Shown here: in pieces, positions 61,480-64,000 of the stretch | How positions within the stretch are numbered: the first letter of the stretch is position 1 | Layout: every line of letters begins with the position of its first letter | Origin: Deinococcus aquaticus | Lineage (GTDB): Bacteria; Deinococcota; Deinococci; Deinococcales; Deinococcaceae | Length of the DNA stretch: 64,000 nucleotides | Direction of reading: 5' to 3' | Assembly: GCF_028622095.1 (NCBI RefSeq) | Contig: NZ_CP115165.1 | Location: 3,067,216-3,131,215 of the forward strand | Made by a program: the position numbers and the translations under genes | Notes under the pieces: generated by a model | What the model was told of the DNA's origin: nothing | Database searches by the model: none | What the model saw: only the letters and a program-made list of their open reading frames with translations

Positions 61480-62691
61480 ATGAACGAGCGACTCGTACTG
61501 GAAAGGCAGCGGCGCGTCACGGCCTGGAACCGCTTCGTGGCGCGCGGCGGCGCAGGTGGCGCGGCGGGCGTGAGCCGCGCGGCGGGGGACGTGCCCTCGG
61601 GCGTGCTGGCCTCCTGGGGCCGGTCGGCGCTGACGGTCTCGCCGGACTGCGTGACGGCCCCCGTGTCCGATCAGGGGCCGGCGTGGACGGGTTCGCCGCT
61701 GGAGTTCGCCACGCGGTCCCTGCGGCCCGAACTGGGCACGCTGGCGCAGGACGGGGACCTGATGGTGGCGCTGGCCGACACGCGCGGGCAGCTGCTCTGG
61801 ACGGCCGGCAGTCCCCGCATGCAGCGGCTGGGGCGGGCGCTGAATTTCGTGCCCGGCGGTCACTGGGACGAGTGCAGCGTGGGCACCAACGCGCTGGCGC
61901 TGGCGCTGCGGGAACGGCAGGCGGTGCGGGTGTTCGCCGCCGAGCATTACGTGCGGGCCGTGCATGACTGGGTGTGTTACTGTGCGCCGCTGCGGGACGC
62001 GCGCGGGTCGCTGCTGGGCGTGCTGAACCTGAGTACCGTGTGGGATCAGAGTACGCCGCTGGGACTGGCGAGCGCGCAGCATTACGCGCAGCGGATCGAG
62101 GCGCAGCTGGCGCAGCAGGACGTGCCGGCAGGCGTGCAGGTGCGGCTGTGCGGCGCGCCCAGCGTGCACCTGGGGGGCCGTAGCCTGCACCTGACGCCCC
62201 GGCAACTGGAACTGCTGACCGTGCTGGCCCTGCACCCGGACGGCCTGACGCTGGACGCCCTGCACGCGCACATGTACGGGGACGCGCCGATCAGTTCCAG
62301 CACCCTGAAGTCCGAGGTCAGCACCCTGCGGGGGCTGCTGGGCGGGCAGATCGCGTCGCGGCCGTACCGGCTGAGCGTGGCGGTGGATCTGGACCTGCTG
62401 CGGGTGGAGCGGCTGCTGCTGTGCGGTGACGTGAACGGCGCGCTGGACCTGTTCGACGGGCCGCCGCTGCCGGTCAGCGAGTCGCCGCTGCTGTCGTACT
62501 GGCGCTCGTACCTGGACGGAGCGCTGCGCCGGGCGGTGTGCGGGCTGCGGGACCCGGCGCTGCTGTGGCGGTACGCGGCCCGCTTCGATGATCTGGAGGT
62601 GCTGGCGCTGCTGGAGTCGCTGCTAGGACCGCAGGATCCCCGGCGGGAGGTGGTGCGGGCGCGGCACGCGGCGCTGCTGCGCGAAGAGTGA
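61480..62691 (+). CDS. GAF-domain transcriptional regulator with winged helix (probable regulator of the CoxSLM-like operon)
   Basis: 403 residues. The N-terminal half is like AcoR-type activators: LERQRRVTAWNRFVARG, SWGRSAL, a GAF domain with LSTVWDQSTPLGL and SVGTNALALAL, ending EAQLAQQ. Instead of an AAA+ (sigma-54) domain it is followed by an OmpR/SARP-type winged helix (LGGRSLHLTPRQLELLTVLALHPDGLTLDALHAHMYGD) and a helical C-terminus. This combination suggests a sigma-70-type regulator that senses a small molecule through GAF. It is divergent from the molybdenum hydroxylase operon, its most likely target. ATG 61480 is the first start giving the AcoR-like N-terminus. Confidence 0.8.
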   Translation: MNERLVLERQRRVTAWNRFVARGGAGGAAGVSRAAGDVPSGVLASWGRSALTVSPDCVTAPVSDQGPAWTGSPLEFATRSLRPELGTLAQDGDLMVALADTRGQLLWTAGSPRMQRLGRALNFVPGGHWDECSVGTNALALALRERQAVRVFAAEHYVRAVHDWVCYCAPLRDARGSLLGVLNLSTVWDQSTPLGLASAQHYAQRIEAQLAQQDVPAGVQVRLCGAPSVHLGGRSLHLTPRQLELLTVLALHPDGLTLDALHAHMYGDAPISSSTLKSEVSTLRGLLGGQIASRPYRLSVAVDLDLLRVERLLLCGDVNGALDLFDGPPLPVSESPLLSYWRSYLDGALRRAVCGLRDPALLWRYAARFDDLEVLALLESLLGPQDPRREVVRARHAALLREE

Positions 62692-62810
62692 CGGACGTCC
62701 GCGGGGCCGGGCCCTGCTTCCTGTAGAGTGGCGCGGCACAGAGATGATTCTGCAGGTCCCGGTGGGCGCGCAGGCCGCGCGGCGCGGACGTTATCCCTTC
62801 ACGCGGTGAA

Positions 62811-62829
62811 GCAGGGGCAACTCACGTCG
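62811..62829. repeat. Left inverted repeat of the ISAs1-family element
   Basis: GCAGGGGCAACTCACGTCG, identical to the inverse of 63982-64000. Confidence 0.9.
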
Positions 62830-62849
62830 AGAGATGAGAGTCTGACGGC

Positions 62850-63989
62850 ATGTCCGACGAGCAACTAAAACTGGCCGCCGCGATCTTCGCTGATCTGCCG
62901 GATCAGCGACACCACCGTGGGCTGAACCACAGCCTCGTGAACATCGTCGTCATGGCTCTCTGCGCTGTCATGAGTGGCGCCGACACCTTCCCGGAGATTC
63001 AGACGTTCGTGCAGTCCAAACGGGAATGGTTCCTACGCTTTCTCGATTTCAGGCGTGTCCCCGATCATGAAACCTTCCGACGGGTCCTCTCGAAGCTGGA
63101 CCCCACCGCCTTCCAGTCCAGCGCGCTGGACTGGGTCAAGCAGGCGGTTGGCGGCAAGCTTGAAGGGGACATCATCAGCATTGACGGCAAGCGGCTCCGT
63201 GGCACCTCGGCCCACGAAGTTCAGGGCATTCACATGGTGAACGTGTGGGCTGCACGGCAGGGCCTCTGTCTGAGTGCTCAGGCCGTCAAGGGCAAGCAGA
63301 ACGAACTCTCCACCTTGCCCAGTGTGCTCGACACGCTGGCGTATCTGGACGTGGCCGGGTGCATCGTGACGATCGACGCGATGGGCACCCAGCGGACGGT
63401 GGCGAGGAAGTTGGTTGCGCTCCAAGCGCAGTACGTTCTGGCTCTGAAGGGCAATCAGGACACGTTGTTTGAGGATGTCCAGGAGATGTTCGACGACGCT
63501 TCGCGTCGTCTGTTTGCGGACACGGCACTCCTGGGAGTCAGCACCTGGGATGATCGTCGGCGGGATGAGCGGCGGACCTGCTGGGTGTTGCCTGCAAGCC
63601 CGGATCTGGATGATCACGAGTGGCCGGGCTTGCAGAGTGTCGCGCTGATTGAAAGTTCCAGGCTCGTGAAGGGCAAACGGGTGTCGCAGCGGAGGTTGTT
63701 CCTGTGCTCGTTTGCACCGGACCCGCTGACCGCGTTACACGCGGTCAGGACGCACTGGCAGGTGGAGAACTCGTTGCATTGGGTGCTGGATGTTGCCTTT
63801 GCGGAAGATGCCAACGTGACAGTCGCGGATCACGGTGCCGAGAACCTGGCGGTGCTCAGACGGTGGGCCTTGAATCTGATGCGTCAGGAGGGGTCAGTGG
63901 GTGCGATCAACAAAAACCGCAAACGTGCAGGCTGGGATGATCTGTACCGTGACGGCCTTCTGCAGCAACTCCGCCCTGACCCGACGTGA
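62850..63989 (+). CDS. ISAs1-family transposase
   Basis: 379 residues. N-terminal HHRGLNHSLVNIVVMALCAVMSGADTFPEI is typical of ISAs1 (DDE_Tnp_1-associated domain). Catalytic regions: IISIDGKRLRGT (first Asp), GCIVTIDAMGTQ (second Asp), LKGNQ, and RTHWQVENSLHWVLDVAFAEDA (Glu). All are intact and the frame has no interruption, so the element could be active. The TGA at 63987-63989 falls inside the right inverted repeat. The leader between left IR and ATG is 20 bp. Confidence 0.94.
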   Translation: MSDEQLKLAAAIFADLPDQRHHRGLNHSLVNIVVMALCAVMSGADTFPEIQTFVQSKREWFLRFLDFRRVPDHETFRRVLSKLDPTAFQSSALDWVKQAVGGKLEGDIISIDGKRLRGTSAHEVQGIHMVNVWAARQGLCLSAQAVKGKQNELSTLPSVLDTLAYLDVAGCIVTIDAMGTQRTVARKLVALQAQYVLALKGNQDTLFEDVQEMFDDASRRLFADTALLGVSTWDDRRRDERRTCWVLPASPDLDDHEWPGLQSVALIESSRLVKGKRVSQRRLFLCSFAPDPLTALHAVRTHWQVENSLHWVLDVAFAEDANVTVADHGAENLAVLRRWALNLMRQEGSVGAINKNRKRAGWDDLYRDGLLQQLRPDPT

Positions 63990-64000
63990 GTTGCCCCTGC
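63982..64000. repeat. Right inverted repeat of the ISAs1-family element
   Basis: CGACGTGAGTTGCCCCTGC, containing the transposase stop codon; the inverse of 62811-62829. Confidence 0.9.

Larger units (their letters stand above)
62811..64000 (+). mobile_element. ISAs1-family insertion sequence, complete (~1190 bp)
   Basis: Bounded by perfect 19-bp inverted repeats GCAGGGGCAACTCACGTCG (62811-62829) and its complement (63982-64000). It holds one intact transposase. The right end coincides with the window end, so the target-site duplication and any longer inverted repeat cannot be checked. Confidence 0.88.

Overview
The window is GC-rich bacterial chromosome and most probably comes from a Deinococcus. 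Supporting signs: a phytoene synthase/phytoene desaturase pair (crtB-crtI), dispersed structured intergenic repeats, a very large TamB-like protein, and many genes whose -10 box (TANNNT) lies only 6-8 nt before the start codon, the signature of leaderless transcripts that are common in Deinococcus. No rRNA, tRNA or CRISPR array was seen. The assignment comes from gene content and not from a database match.

Layout. 1-5.7 kb: an FMN-binding split-barrel protein (cut by the left edge), a DJ-1/PfpI protein, a GNAT acetyltransferase and, divergently, a MocR regulator. The regulator runs into a tightly coupled set of two small lipoproteins ending in Gly-Gly, a YgiC-like ATP-grasp ligase and a K+ channel. 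5.7-14.4 kb: cobalamin adenosyltransferase, malQ, a cell-wall amidase, an LptA/OstA-like periplasmic protein, an Rrf2 regulator, a DUF1028 protein, pyrF, an EamA transporter and a DOMON-like membrane-anchored protein. 14.5-22.7 kb: proB, a secreted protein, a TetR regulator, folD plus a glycosyltransferase, then metX/metY under a SAM riboswitch, then a Fur-family regulator. 22.7-27.9 kb: two coupled membrane/envelope proteins, a methyltransferase, crtB and crtI. 27.9-33.7 kb: an astacin-like lipoprotein protease, a monoacylglycerol-lipase-like hydrolase, an iron/cobalamin-type binding protein, OsmC, a small P-loop protein, a WGR/beta-propeller protein and acylphosphatase. 33.85-44.1 kb: one giant TamB gene, preceded by a possible 33-codon leaderless ORF. 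44.1-56.9 kb: a small repeat protein, an ABC-F ATPase, a small membrane protein, an AT-rich inserted gene for a DUF262-DUF1524 (GmrSD-like) nuclease, trhO, a DUF305 protein, a polytopic membrane protein, a ~550-bp imperfect palindrome, mfd, an MliC-like protein and a DUF1345 protein. 57-62.7 kb: a CO-dehydrogenase-like molybdenum hydroxylase operon (S-L-M) with a divergent GAF/winged-helix regulator. 62.8-64 kb: a complete ISAs1-family insertion sequence.

The items most worth following are the lipoprotein/ATP-grasp/channel operon, which looks like a protein-tagging system; the AT-rich DUF262 nuclease island; the large palindrome behind mfd; the MITE-like repeats; and the leaderless promoter grammar, including one divergent promoter whose two -10 boxes overlap almost completely.
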